Counted from the stretch's first letter, positions 33,275 through 43,008 are shown. The stretch is 64,000 nt of DNA from Streptomyces marianii (GCF_005795905.1 NZ_VAWE01000001.1:7119001-7183000); one strand, 5' to 3'. A program made the numbers and translations. Notes: a model not told the origin generated them from the letters alone.

Positions 33275-35443
33275 GTGAGCAGCGACGACGAAGCCTCCGA
33301 GCGGCCCGGGGACGGTTCGCCGGAGCAGCTTGCGCTCATCCGGGAGACCGTACGGAAGGCGGCGAAGCCGCGGGCCAAGCCGCGCACCTGGCGCGGGGCG
33401 GCGCTCGCCGGGGAACTCCCGGTGGCACGGGTCGTGGTCAACAAGGGCGTGCTGCACCTCGACCAGTACTTCGACTACGCGGTGCCCGAGGAACTGGACG
33501 AGGCCGCGCGACCCGGAGTCCGTGTCCGGGTGCGCTTCGGCGCGGGGTCCCACCAGGTCCGGGAGGGCCGCCGCGAAGGCGGCCGGCTGATCGACGGCTT
33601 CATCGTCGAGCGACGGGCCGACTCCGACTACCCGGGCCCGCTCGCCGCCCTCGCGGACGTGGTCTCGCCCGAGCCAGTGCTCGGCCCCGGGCTGCTCGGC
33701 CTGGCCAGAGCGGTCGCGGACCGCTACGCGGGCAGCCTCGCCGACGTGCTGCAGCTCGCCGTGCCGCCCAGGAGCGCACGCGCCGAGTCCCGGCCGTCGC
33801 CCCCTCCACTGCCCCCTCCGGTGGTCCCGGAGCCGGGCACCTGGACCCGTTACGACCAGGGGCCGGCGTTTCTGCACGCCCTGGCGGAGGGCGGCGCGCC
33901 GAGGGCCGTGTGGACGGCGCTCCCCGGCCCGCACTGGGCCGGCGAACTGGCGGGAGCCGTCGCGGCGGCCCTCGCGTCCGGCCGGGGCGCACTGGTGGTC
34001 GTCCCGGACGGGCGGGCCGTCGCCCGGGTGGACGCGGCCCTGACCGGCCTGCTCGGTGAGGGACGCCACGCGGTGCTCACCGCGGACGCGGGCCCCGAGA
34101 AGCGGTACGGGCAGTGGCTCGCCGTACGGCGCGGCTCCGTGCGGGCGGTGGTGGGGACGCGCGCGGCGATGTTCGCGCCGGTCCACGACCTGGGGCTGGT
34201 CGCGATATGGGACGACGGCGACTCCAGCCACAGCGAGCAGCACGCGCCGCTGCCGCACGCGCGGGAGGTCCTGCTGCTGCGTGCCGCGCACGAACGCTGC
34301 GGATTCCTGCTCGGCAGCGTCAGCTGCACGGTCGAGGCCGCCCAGCTCGTCGAGACCGGCTGGGCGCGGCCCCTGGCGGCGGGCCGGGAACAGGTGCGCC
34401 GCGCCGCGCCGCTGATCCGCACGGTCGGCGACGGCGAGCTCGCGCGCGACGAGGCCGCACGGGCCGCCAGACTGCCGTCTCTGGCGTGGCAGACCGTCCG
34501 GGACGGCCTGCGCACCGGACCCGTGCTGGTCCAGGTGCCCCGCCGCGGATATGTGCCGAGGCTGGCCTGCGAGCGCTGCCGGGCGCCCGCGCGCTGCGCG
34601 CACTGCGCAGGCCCCCTGGAGGCCCCACGGGAGCAGGACCTCAGGTGCGGCTGGTGCGGACGGGACGCCTCCGGCTGGCACTGCGCCGAGTGCGGCGGGG
34701 CCCGGCTGCGCGCACGGATAGTGGGGGCCCGGCGAACCGCGGAGGAGCTGGGCAGGGCGTTCCCGGCGGTGCCGGTGCGGACGTCGGGGCGCGACCATGT
34801 GCTGGACTCCGTACCCGGCCGTCCCGCGCTGGTGGTCAGCACACCGGGCGCCGAGCCCGTCGCCGAGGGCGGCTACGCGGCCGCACTGCTGCTCGACGGC
34901 TGGGCGATGCTCGGGCGTCCCGATCTGCGCGCGGGCGAGGAGGCGCTGCGGCGCTGGACGGGTGCCGCCTCGCTGGTGCGGGGTCAGGCGGAGGGCGGCA
35001 CGGTCGTCGTGGTCGCCGAGCCCACGTTGCGCCCCGTCCAGGCCCTGGTGCGATGGGACCCGGTCGGCCACGCCCAGCGCGAGCTGGCCGAGCGCGCCGA
35101 GCTGGGCTTCCCGCCGGTGTCGCGGATGGCCTCGGTGACCGGCCGGGCGGAGGCGGTCGCGGGCTTTCTCGCCACGGCGTCCCTGCCCGACGACGCGGAG
35201 GTGCTGGGACCGGTGCCTCTGCCGTCGCCCTCGCCGGGGCGTTCACGCCGGCCGGGCGACCCGCCCCCGGCTTCCCCATCAGGGCCTCGGCCGGGGGAGC
35301 AGTGGGAACGCGCTCTGCTGCGCGTACCGCCCGGCAGCGGCGCCGCGCTCGCCGCCGCGCTGAAGTCCGCCCAGGCCGCCAGGCTCGCGCGGGGCGGTGG
35401 AGATCCGGTACGGATCAGAGTGGACCCGCCGGACATCGGCTGA
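33275..35443 (+). CDS. priA: Primosomal protein N' (PriA), helicase-motif-deficient actinobacterial type
   Basis: PriA organises replication restart. The 722-residue protein keeps the DNA-binding N-terminus (ARVVVNKGVLHLDQYFDYAVPEEL) and a paired-cysteine zinc-binding region (CERCRAPARCAHC, CGWCGRDASGWHCAECGG). Where the helicase Walker A should be it reads WTALPGPHW, and the DEEH box is replaced by IWDDGD, so ATP hydrolysis is not expected. This is the known pattern in actinobacterial PriA. The GTG at 33275 is chosen over in-frame starts inside metK. It carries a Pro/Ser-rich insert late in the protein. Confidence 0.92.
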   Translation: MSSDDEASERPGDGSPEQLALIRETVRKAAKPRAKPRTWRGAALAGELPVARVVVNKGVLHLDQYFDYAVPEELDEAARPGVRVRVRFGAGSHQVREGRREGGRLIDGFIVERRADSDYPGPLAALADVVSPEPVLGPGLLGLARAVADRYAGSLADVLQLAVPPRSARAESRPSPPPLPPPVVPEPGTWTRYDQGPAFLHALAEGGAPRAVWTALPGPHWAGELAGAVAAALASGRGALVVVPDGRAVARVDAALTGLLGEGRHAVLTADAGPEKRYGQWLAVRRGSVRAVVGTRAAMFAPVHDLGLVAIWDDGDSSHSEQHAPLPHAREVLLLRAAHERCGFLLGSVSCTVEAAQLVETGWARPLAAGREQVRRAAPLIRTVGDGELARDEAARAARLPSLAWQTVRDGLRTGPVLVQVPRRGYVPRLACERCRAPARCAHCAGPLEAPREQDLRCGWCGRDASGWHCAECGGARLRARIVGARRTAEELGRAFPAVPVRTSGRDHVLDSVPGRPALVVSTPGAEPVAEGGYAAALLLDGWAMLGRPDLRAGEEALRRWTGAASLVRGQAEGGTVVVVAEPTLRPVQALVRWDPVGHAQRELAERAELGFPPVSRMASVTGRAEAVAGFLATASLPDDAEVLGPVPLPSPSPGRSRRPGDPPPASPSGPRPGEQWERALLRVPPGSGAALAAALKSAQAARLARGGGDPVRIRVDPPDIG

Positions 35444-35475
35444 CGGGGAGGAGGCGGCACCGGACATCGGCTGAC
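35429..35475 (+). repeat. 16-bp direct repeat at the priA 3' end
   Basis: CCGGACATCGGCTGAC occurs at 35429-35444, covering the priA stop, and again at 35460-35475, with similar GGGAGG-containing sequence after each. It marks the left edge of the decayed segment before fmt. It could be a small tandem duplication or an old attachment-type scar. Confidence 0.6.
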
Positions 35476-35688
35476 CGGGAGGCAGGGCCCGGCCGGGTGC
35501 TCGTGGGCCTGCCCCTCCGCTGCCTCCGGGGCCTCCGACGTGCCGTCCGCACCATGCGGCGTCCGCGGCCGGGCGGGAACGACGTGGCCGAGCCCGGCCG
35601 CGCGACGGGCCCCGGGGCGGTCGGGCCGGTGCGGGCAGGCGGTGATCGGCACAGTTCGTGCGACAGCGCCGCAGGGCGAGCGGAGTCC

Positions 35689-35955
35689 GACCCGGAGCCG
35701 CAGCGGATCATCTTCGTCAACCTCGACGGCTCAACCGGTCTGGTAGACCTGGCCTTCTTCAGCGGCAGTCAGGCCGGCTGCGCGCACACGATCTCTCACA
35801 GCCGGCTGCTGCCGGTCCGCGGGAGATCCAACGCCGTGGGCCGCGTTCGCTCAGTGTCGTCGGATCCGCCGCGCGGGATCTGACGACACTGGTGGAGTTG
35901 CGCCGTTCCGGAGGCCTCGACGCTGTGGCGGACCGATGGGCGGAGCGTCAGGAGC
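35689..35955 (+). pseudogene. Relic of a DnaE-type DNA polymerase III alpha C-terminus (OB domain)
   Basis: In one frame the sequence reads RIIFVNLDGSTGLVDLAFF and SQAGCAHTISHSRLLPVRG. It then continues one frame back as EIQRRGPRSLSVVGSAARDL, followed by TTLVELRRSGGLDAVADRWAER. Joined, these resemble the OB-fold tail of accessory DnaE-type alpha subunits. The switch lies at a run of G at 35821-35823, and restoring one G would rejoin the frame. The large polymerase body is absent, so this is a fragment. Confidence 0.6.
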
Positions 35956-35981
35956 GACCTGAACCTGAGGCGAGAGAGCCC

Positions 35982-36272
35982 GGCGGCGGCACGGTCACTT
36001 TCGAGCTCGACAAGCAGGACCCGAAGAACCCGGCCGGGGACAGGTTCACCGGGAAGCGCTTCGAGAAGCTTCTGAACATCACGCTCAACTCCTTGGTGTT
36101 CCGCTCCGGCGGACAGGACCTCACCACCACCGGCACCTACATCGAGATGACCGCTTACTGGGCCTCGTGGTCGCCGACTGTTGTGATGCCGGGGCCGCGA
36201 CGGGCGCCCACCCCGCCAGTGGACGCCGACAAATGCGAACATCGGAGCAACCCGACCGCGAGCGTCTACTGA
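35982..36272 (+). other. Unidentified protein-like reading frame
   Basis: The same frame as the second half of the polymerase relic stays open to a TGA at 36270-36272. It contains a protein-like stretch (VTFELDKQDPKNPAGDRFTG, LLNITLNSLVFRSGGQDL, TYIEMTAYWASWSP). I do not recognise it. There is no good start or ribosome-binding site, and base composition is less GC-rich than the core genes. It is probably another gene scrap. Confidence 0.3.
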
Positions 36273-36353
36273 TGATCTTTGCGTGAGGTCTCGCCAGAGC
36301 CGACGAGCGTCCCAGTTCAGGCACACTCCGTCTGCGACATCACGCGTGGAATC

Positions 36354-37073
36354 TCAGTAACAGGACGGGCGGTACGCGTTCACCAGCAGCGTGTCGGCGG
36401 TGCGCGGCCCGTCGGTGGTGGCGGGCAGCACATCGACGGTAATCCTGGTGAACCCGGCCTCGTCGAGCAGCTTGGTCCAGACCTGCTCCTGGAGCACCCA
36501 GCGACACATCGTGGCTTCCTCGCCGTCCGGTGTCTTCGCCGGGACTTGGGCGGCCACCACATCGGGCTGGGCGGGCGCCCCGCTCAGGTAGTGGGCGAGA
36601 GTTGCGAACACCAGCCGCCCGCCCGGCTTGAGGGCGGCGGCCGCCGCGGGCAACAGCTGGCGCGGGTCGGTGAAGTCGAGGGCTCCGAAGATGCTGTACA
36701 GCACGTCGTACGTGTCGCGCATCGCCTGGAGGTGGGGCAACGCCTCGGATTGCACAATGAGCAGGCGCGGCGCGAGGTGGGCGTACAGGTCGGTTGCCCT
36801 GGCGTGCTGGGCGGGCGAGGCGTCGAGGGCGATGACCCGGGCGGGCTGGTGATGAACCGCCAGGTGTGCGGCGTGCCGGGTGGCGCCAGCGCCGAGGTCG
36901 CCCACATAGCAGTCGGTCAGGTCTCCCAGGACCTCCGTGCCGGGCCCGGCGTCCTGGCCCCAGTTCCAGTAGAACGTGTCGGGAACAGCGCGGTCGCTGG
37001 AGGCGCGGGCGCGGCCGTAGTGGTGCCAGAGGTCTGCGGTGCTGGATGTCACCCGCCCTATCCTGGCGGCCAC
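36354..37073 (-). CDS. SAM-dependent class I methyltransferase
   Basis: The 239-residue product has a Rossmann methyltransferase core: motif I region YVGDLGAGATRHAAHLA (about residue 55), the acidic residue after beta-2 in VIALDAS, and YDVLYSIFGALDFTDP and LLPAAAAALKPGGRLVFATLAHY (about residues 125-165). The substrate is unknown. The N-terminal TADLWHHYGRARASSDRAVP resembles small-molecule methyltransferases that share loci with peptide-type cassettes, but no partner gene is seen. The start is GTG at 37073, or GTG seven codons later. It is the only seemingly intact gene in the decayed segment. Confidence 0.75.
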   Translation of the reverse strand: MAARIGRVTSSTADLWHHYGRARASSDRAVPDTFYWNWGQDAGPGTEVLGDLTDCYVGDLGAGATRHAAHLAVHHQPARVIALDASPAQHARATDLYAHLAPRLLIVQSEALPHLQAMRDTYDVLYSIFGALDFTDPRQLLPAAAAALKPGGRLVFATLAHYLSGAPAQPDVVAAQVPAKTPDGEEATMCRWVLQEQVWTKLLDEAGFTRITVDVLPATTDGPRTADTLLVNAYRPSCY

Positions 37074-37175
37074 TACCCGACAGCGGGCGACTTCGGCGAA
37101 ATCTCACCCCGGGCGCGCTTCGGGGCCCCGGCCGTCCAAACTGGAGTACCCCGAAGCGCCCGCGCTACGGTGTGG

Positions 37176-37484
37176 TCAGTGCGAGTCGTTGCCGGGGTGG
37201 CACGGGCCGCACTCGGCGGCGTCCGCCCACAGCGACAGGTCGACCTCCCAGCCGTCGGCCGCGATGATGTGGGCCGTCTTGATCACGGAGCCGTCGTTCT
37301 TGAAGTGCTGGCGGATCGCGGAAGTCCTGCCTCGCTGCGGCGCCGGGACGCCAGTCTTTCGGAGGGGGACCTGGAGGCTGACCGGGTTCATGGGCTGTCC
37401 GGGCCGGCGGCCAGGAAAGAGCCACTGTGAGCTTCTGCTACTGGCGTAGGGCATGTGTTGTCGAGACCGGATGTAGGCCCGCAT
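37176..37484 (-). CDS. Small hypothetical protein upstream of the methyltransferase
   Basis: A 102-residue frame lies about 100 bases upstream of the methyltransferase on the same strand. The last third looks protein-like (HFKNDGSVIKTAHIIAADGWEVDLSLWADAAECG), while the first half is basic and less convincing. I recognise no family. It may be a broken gene whose 3' part survives, or a genuine small protein co-transcribed with the methyltransferase. Confidence 0.35.
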   Translation of the reverse strand: MRAYIRSRQHMPYASSRSSQWLFPGRRPGQPMNPVSLQVPLRKTGVPAPQRGRTSAIRQHFKNDGSVIKTAHIIAADGWEVDLSLWADAAECGPCHPGNDSH

Positions 37485-37690
37485 CAGGTCGGCGACGGGC
37501 TCCGGCAGCGGGGACGGCGGCTCTCTGGCTTCGTAGGTGACAACGAAGGACGACTGTCGTGGAGTTGCGGCAGCAGAGGGTGATCAACTGGCTGCGGAGT
37601 GTTGGCGAGAATCAGTAACACCACCTCGGCACTGCGCGTGTCGGCGGGCTCAGGAATGATGCTTCCGTTCGAGGCCGGTGGAGCGGGGCT

Positions 37691-37994
37691 GTGGTGGAAA
37701 ACGACCTGGGCGAGCTGATTCATCTGGCCGATCCCGCCGGGGACCAGCGGCCACGTTGCCTCTATGCGTGTGCTGAAGCTGCCATCCCCTGGCAGAGACA
37801 TCTTGGACTGCGAGTTCGTCGTGGAGGCCGAGATCGTCAAGGGCAGCTTCTCCGTCTATGTCACGTCCGATAACCTCGATGACCGGGAGGGGGCCCTGGG
37901 GGTGCTCGCCGGGAATCGGTTCGTGTCGTGGCTGAACTCGGGGCGGACGGTTCAGCTCAAGATCAAGCCGCTGCGCCCTGGTGTCAGTCCATGA
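37691..37994 (+). pseudogene. Frameshifted DUF5959 gene
   Basis: The first frame gives VENDLGELIHLADPAGDQR, the typical opening of DUF5959 proteins. The rest of the family pattern continues in a different frame as HVASMRVLKLPSPGRDILDC, then FVVEAEIVKGSFSVYVTSDN and WLNSGRTVQLKIKPL. One extra base near 37745-37760 explains the break. It is either a pseudogene or a sequencing error in one base. DUF5959 function is unknown. The flanking 37485-37690 has no recognisable gene. Confidence 0.55.
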
Positions 37995-38135
37995 CAGCCC
38001 GTCGTCGCAGGTGACGGTCAGCTTGCCCCTCTTCCCGGCGGCTGGCTGGATCGATGATCAGCGTGCGCGTCCTGAGAAGCTGCGGCGGGCGTTTGCGGGC
38101 TAGCGGTCCTGGTGCGGTGCTGCTCAGCGCGCTTG

Positions 38136-38285
38136 TCAGCTGGCCGCTTGCTGTTCGGCGCGGGCTCGGGTGGTGGCGAGGCGGTAGGAGTCGGTGCCGG
38201 GTTCGATGATGTTGCCGCCGAAGGTAAGGCGGGCGACGATGGCCGCGCAGAGGCGTGGGTTGGTGAAGGTCTTCGGCCGATCGGA
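38136..38285 (-). pseudogene. IstB-like ATPase C-terminal fragment
   Basis: The reverse strand reads PKTFTNPRLCAAIVARLTF, GGNIIEPGTDSYRLATTRAR and a stop at 38136-38138. This matches the end of IstB-like ATP-binding helper proteins of IS21-type elements as I recall them. Sequence upstream of this piece loses similarity and meets a stop codon, so only about 50 residues survive. Confidence 0.5.
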
Positions 38286-38354
38286 ACATCGGTACAGCGG
38301 TCAATACTGCAACCGCATCTGGGGTGACGATCAGTCTCGGCCGTTTGACGGTGA

Positions 38355-38600
38355 CTGTGTGCTGATGCGCTGACGGTCGAACAGGTTGAGTCGTGGTCGG
38401 AGGGGATTGCCGGGCTGCATGCCCGGTTTGCCCACCGTTTTGGCAGGTTCGAGCCGCGCGATCGGGCGCTGGACTACCTGGAGGGGCTGGTCGCTCCTCT
38501 GGAGAAGAACGGCTGGACGCCGGCCGAGTGGATCGGCCAGCTCCGCCCGGACGGTGTCCAGCGCCTGGTCAACCTCTCCGACTGGGCGGTCGGAAGCGCA
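38355..38600 (+). pseudogene. IS701-family transposase N-terminal fragment
   Basis: The frame reads LTVEQVESWSEGIAGLHARF, AHRFGRFEPRDRALDYLEGL and VAPLEKNGWTPAEWIGQLRP, and then similarity fades around VNLSDWAVGS. This is the recognisable N-terminus of IS701-type transposases. The catalytic part is missing and no good start codon is present, so it is a dead fragment. Confidence 0.6.
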
Positions 38601-38775
38601 TCCGCGCCGGTCGGTATCGGGTCCGAACCACCTGCCGGAACGTCCCGTCACCGTTCGCGGCCGCGGCGCACCCGCGTGGTGCGGCGCCGCGCGCGGCGCC
38701 GTCCGCCGGCGTGCCGCCCCCGCACGGCACCGCCCCGGCGTCCGCGAGGGTGCGCCGGGGCGGTCGGGGGAGGGG

Positions 38776-39393
<618 letters not shown>

Positions 39394-39424
39394 TCACGCT
39401 GCGGAGGAGCAAGCGCACATGCAC

Positions 39425-39472
39425 GGGGCGCGCGGCAGCCCGCGCGCCCCTGTCGGTGCGGCCAAATAGACT
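39425..39472 (+). promoter_or_regulatory. Hairpin and -10-like element before fmt
   Basis: GGGGCGCGCGG and CCGCGCGCCCC pair perfectly over CAGC (39425-39450). TAGACT at 39467-39472 is a good Streptomyces -10, 45 bases before the fmt GTG. The hairpin would sit in the spacer/-35 zone, possibly as an operator or as a terminator for upstream transcription. Confidence 0.4.
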
Positions 39473-39517
39473 GGTGCGTCGCGCGATCACCCCGGCACAC
39501 AGAGCGAGGTATTACCA

Positions 39518-40450
39518 GTGAAACTTGTCTTCGCAGGCACCCCCGAGGTCGCCGTACCCGCCCTGGACGCCCTGATCGCATCCGGCCGGCACGACGTGGC
39601 GGCGGTCGTCACTCGTCCGGACGCCCCCGCGGGACGCGGACGCCGTCTGGTGGCCAGCCCGGTGGCCCAGCGCGCGCAAGAGGCCGGCATCGAGGTCCTG
39701 AAGCCTGCGAGGCCGCGCGACGAGGACTTCCTGGCCCGGCTGCACGAGATCGCGCCGGACTGCTGCCCCGTGGTCGCCTACGGCGCGCTGCTCCCCAAGG
39801 CGGCTCTCGACATCCCGGCCCGCGGCTGGGTCAATCTGCACTTCTCGCTGCTGCCGGCCTGGCGCGGAGCGGCTCCGGTGCAGCACGCGATCCTCGCGGG
39901 CGACGAGATGACCGGCGCCTCCACGTTCCAGATCGAGGAGGGGCTGGACTCGGGCCCGGTCTACGGCGTGATCACCGAGCACGTGCGTCCGACGGACACC
40001 AGCGGAGATCTGCTCACCCGGCTCGCCTTCGCCGGCGCCGGACTGCTGGCCGCGACCATGGACGGCATCGAGGACGGCACGCTCGAGGCCGTTCCGCAGC
40101 CGGCCGCCGGGGTCACCATGGCGCCGAAGATCACCGTCGAGGACGCGCACGTGGACTGGCGCACGCCCGCCCTCCGCGTCGACCGCATCGTCCGGGGCTG
40201 TACCCCCGCGCCCGGCGCGTGGACGCTCTTCCGCGGCGAGCGGCTCAAGCTCGTCAACGTCCAGCCGCTGCCGGACCGCACCGAGCTGGCGCCCGGTGAG
40301 CTCTCGGCCGGCAAGAACCATGTGTACGCCGGTACCGGTTCGCACGCCGTCGAACTCCACTGGGTACAGCCGCAGGGCAAGAAGCCGATGCGTGCCGCGG
40401 ACTGGGCGCGTGGCGTGCGGATCGCTCCCGGGGAGATGCTCGGCTCGTAG
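39518..40450 (+). CDS. fmt: Methionyl-tRNA formyltransferase
   Basis: Fmt formylates initiator Met-tRNA. The 310-residue protein has [19 protein letters not shown], the catalytic region [21 protein letters not shown] (Asn/His/Asp triad with LDSGPVYG), and a C-terminal OB-like domain. GTG is the start. A 26-base perfect palindrome begins four bases after the stop, so fmt is transcribed alone. Confidence 0.96.
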   Translation: MKLVFAGTPEVAVPALDALIASGRHDVAAVVTRPDAPAGRGRRLVASPVAQRAQEAGIEVLKPARPRDEDFLARLHEIAPDCCPVVAYGALLPKAALDIPARGWVNLHFSLLPAWRGAAPVQHAILAGDEMTGASTFQIEEGLDSGPVYGVITEHVRPTDTSGDLLTRLAFAGAGLLAATMDGIEDGTLEAVPQPAAGVTMAPKITVEDAHVDWRTPALRVDRIVRGCTPAPGAWTLFRGERLKLVNVQPLPDRTELAPGELSAGKNHVYAGTGSHAVELHWVQPQGKKPMRAADWARGVRIAPGEMLGS

Positions 40451-40453
40451 TGT

Positions 40454-40479
40454 CGCGTCGGGCAGGCCTGCCCGACGCG
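40454..40479 (+). terminator. fmt terminator
   Basis: A 26-base perfect palindrome whose halves are CGCGTCGGGCAGG and CCTGCCCGACGCG. It begins four bases past the fmt stop. The remaining 277 bases before rsmB show no gene. Confidence 0.8.
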
Positions 40480-40756
40480 GCAGCGGCGTCCGGTGCACGG
40501 GGCCTTGCCCGGCCCTCCGGGGCCGGGCCAAGGGATCGCGGGGCGCCCCGGATCGACCTCGTGGTGGGTGTGCCCGGTCGATGCGGCGGTGCCGCGAGTC
40601 GACGTACCGGGCGTCGCGACGGGGCGAACCTCGGCTGTCACGGCACCGGCCCGCGCCCCGAGCCGCGGCCGGGGGCGGTCCCGGGGCGAGGGCGGGGACG
40701 CCCGGCCGGCCGACGTAGGCTGAAGGGGTTCGACCCTTCCGAAACGCGGAGCACCT

Positions 40757-42187
40757 TTGAGCCAGCAGAGCCGTCGTCGTCCCTCCCAGCCCTACCGCCC
40801 CCCGCAGAAGGACCCCGTGCGGATCCTCGCCTTCGACGCACTGCGGGCCGTGGACGAGCGTGACGCGTACGCCAACCTCGTCCTGCCCCCGCTGCTGCGC
40901 AGGGCGCGTGAACAGGGCGACTTCGACAGCAGGGACGCGGCGCTCGCCACGGAGCTGGTGTACGGCACGCTGCGGCGCCAGGGCACCTACGACGCGATCA
41001 TCGCCGAGTGCGTCGACCGGCCGCTGCGCGAGGTCGACCCGCCCGTCCTCGACGTACTGTCGCTCGGCGCGCACCAGCTGCTGGGCACGCGCATCCCGAC
41101 GCACGCCGCGGTGTCGGCGAGCGTCGAGCTGGCCCGGGTCGTCCTCGGCGACGGCCGGGCCAAGTTCGTGAACGCGGTGCTGCGCCGGGTCTCGCAGCAC
41201 GACCTCGACCGCTGGCTGGAGCGGGTCGCGCCGCCCTACGACGAGGACCCCGAGGACCATCTCGCCGTCGTCCACTCCCATCCCCGCTGGGTCGTCTCGG
41301 CCCTGTGGGACGCGCTGGGCGGCGGCCGCGCCGGGATCGAGGACCTGCTGGAGGCCGACAACGAGCGGCCCGAGGTGACGCTGGTCGCCAGGCCGGGCCG
41401 GTCTTCAGCGGGCGAGCTGCTCGATCTGCTGGGCGAAGGGGGCGGGCTGCCCGGCCGCTGGTCGCCGTATGCCGTGCGGCTCGCCGAGGGAGGCGAGCCG
41501 GGCGCTCTCGACCCCGTGCGGGAGGGACGAGCGGGGGTGCAGGACGAGGGCAGCCAGCTCGTCGCGGTCGCCCTGGCGGGCGCGCCGCTCGACGGCCCGG
41601 ACGAGCGCTGGCTGGACGGCTGCGCGGGCCCCGGCGGCAAGGCCGCCCTGCTGGGTGCGCTGGCCGCCGAGCGCGGCGCCGTCCTGGTCGCGGCCGAGAA
41701 ACAGCCGCACCGGGCCCGTCTGGTCGAGCGGGCGTTGGCCGGCAATCCCGGCCCGTACCAGGTCGTGACGGCCGACGGCACCCGCCCGGCCTGGCGTCCG
41801 GGCACCTTCGACCGCGTCCTCGTCGATGTGCCGTGCTCGGGCCTGGGCGCTCTCCGGCGCAGGCCCGAGGCCCGCTGGCGCCGCCGCCCCGAGGACCTGG
41901 ACGCCTTCGCCCCGCTCCAGCGGGCCCTGCTGCGCGAGGCGCTGGAATCGGTACGGGTGGGCGGAGTGGTCGGGTACGCCACGTGCTCGCCGCATCTCGC
42001 CGAGACCCGAGCGGTCGTCGACGACGTCCTCGACGCGCGCGGCGGGTCCGTCCGGGCCGAGTGGATCGACGCCCGCCCCCTGATGCCCGGCGTACCGGCC
42101 CTGGGAGACGGCCCGGACGTCCAGCTGTGGCCGCATCTCCACGGCACGGACGCGATGTACCTGGCACTGCTGCGCCGCACGGCCTGA
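40757..42187 (+). CDS. rsmB: 16S rRNA (cytosine-C5)-methyltransferase RsmB/Fmu
   Basis: RsmB methylates C967 of 16S rRNA. The 476-residue protein has an N-terminal NusB-like RNA-binding domain (RILAFDALRAVDERDAYANLVLPPLL, DAALATELVYGTLRRQG). The Nop2/Sun methyltransferase domain follows, with LDGCAGPGGKAALLGAL (SAM motif), the catalytic VDVPCSGLGALRRRPEARWRR and the second Cys in VGYATCSPHLAET. The start is a TTG at 40757, which gives the familiar MSQQSRRRP N-terminus. The gap downstream (42188-43008) holds no confident gene. Confidence 0.93.
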   Translation: MSQQSRRRPSQPYRPPQKDPVRILAFDALRAVDERDAYANLVLPPLLRRAREQGDFDSRDAALATELVYGTLRRQGTYDAIIAECVDRPLREVDPPVLDVLSLGAHQLLGTRIPTHAAVSASVELARVVLGDGRAKFVNAVLRRVSQHDLDRWLERVAPPYDEDPEDHLAVVHSHPRWVVSALWDALGGGRAGIEDLLEADNERPEVTLVARPGRSSAGELLDLLGEGGGLPGRWSPYAVRLAEGGEPGALDPVREGRAGVQDEGSQLVAVALAGAPLDGPDERWLDGCAGPGGKAALLGALAAERGAVLVAAEKQPHRARLVERALAGNPGPYQVVTADGTRPAWRPGTFDRVLVDVPCSGLGALRRRPEARWRRRPEDLDAFAPLQRALLREALESVRVGGVVGYATCSPHLAETRAVVDDVLDARGGSVRAEWIDARPLMPGVPALGDGPDVQLWPHLHGTDAMYLALLRRTA

Positions 42188-43008
42188 CGCCGCCGGAGAC
42201 CGGCACGTCACCGCGTCGCACGCCGCAGCGGGCCGGCGGCGCGTCCCGGCTCGGCGCAACCTGCGGCAGAGCGGCGCGTCCGGCGTCCGGGACGGTTCCG
42301 GGCGGCAGGTCCGGGCGATGCCCGCGGCGTACTCGTCGTCGTGCACCGGCGCTCGGGGCGGCCGAGCGCGAAGTCGCCCCCCTCCTGCCCCGGCGGACGG
42401 TTGTCGGGACGGGCCACGCGCACGGTCCGGCCCGCAGTGCCGAGGAGCCCGTCCGCCCCGGCGCACAGGGCGGCGGGGACGGCGGCACCGCGCACGCCGC
42501 AGCCGGCCGGAAACTACCGCGGTGGGCACGGGAGTCCGTGCGCCCGGAAGCCCAGTCGCGGCCGGGTTCGACGTGCCGTTCGTCGCGACGGCCTCGTGGG
42601 TGCCGCCGGTCGGGCGGAGACCGTCCCCGCCGAACAGGCCGCTGCCGCCGGTCGGCCGCGTCCCGTCGACGGGGATCCGGGTCCGGTTGAATCCCTCGGC
42701 GATCATCGGCAGATCGGCGTCGGCCTCCTGGAGGTTCCGGTGCCCGAGGCGCTGGGAGGCGGCGAACCAGCCGTGCCGGTCTCCGCGACCCCGGTCGGGG
42801 TCGTCGCGGACGAAGCGGCGCACCGCGGTGCTGCCGTTCGGCGGTCCTGCCGGCCGGCCCGCCGAACCCCGTGCGAGGCCGTCGTGCGGTGCGGAATGCC
42901 GGAATCATGGCGACTCGTGCGCCCCGCGCGGCCGGCGGTACCGAGGAAAGGACGGCTTCCGCCGACTCCGAGGCAGGGAAGCACTCCGGAGCATGGCAGT
43001 CTTGGCAC
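42188..43008. other. Gene-poor gap between rsmB and rpe
   Basis: This 821-base stretch has long open frames on both strands, but none has a convincing start with a ribosome-binding site, and none resembles a family I know. A minus-strand frame near 42600-42820 ([20 protein letters not shown]) is the most protein-like piece. It may hold a decayed gene or an unrecognised small one. Confidence 0.5.

Noticed and set aside
38136..38600. An intact insertion sequence in the priA-fmt interval.
   Set aside because: The IstB-like and IS701-type pieces belong to different families, face each other, and both lack most of the gene and any clear terminal repeats.
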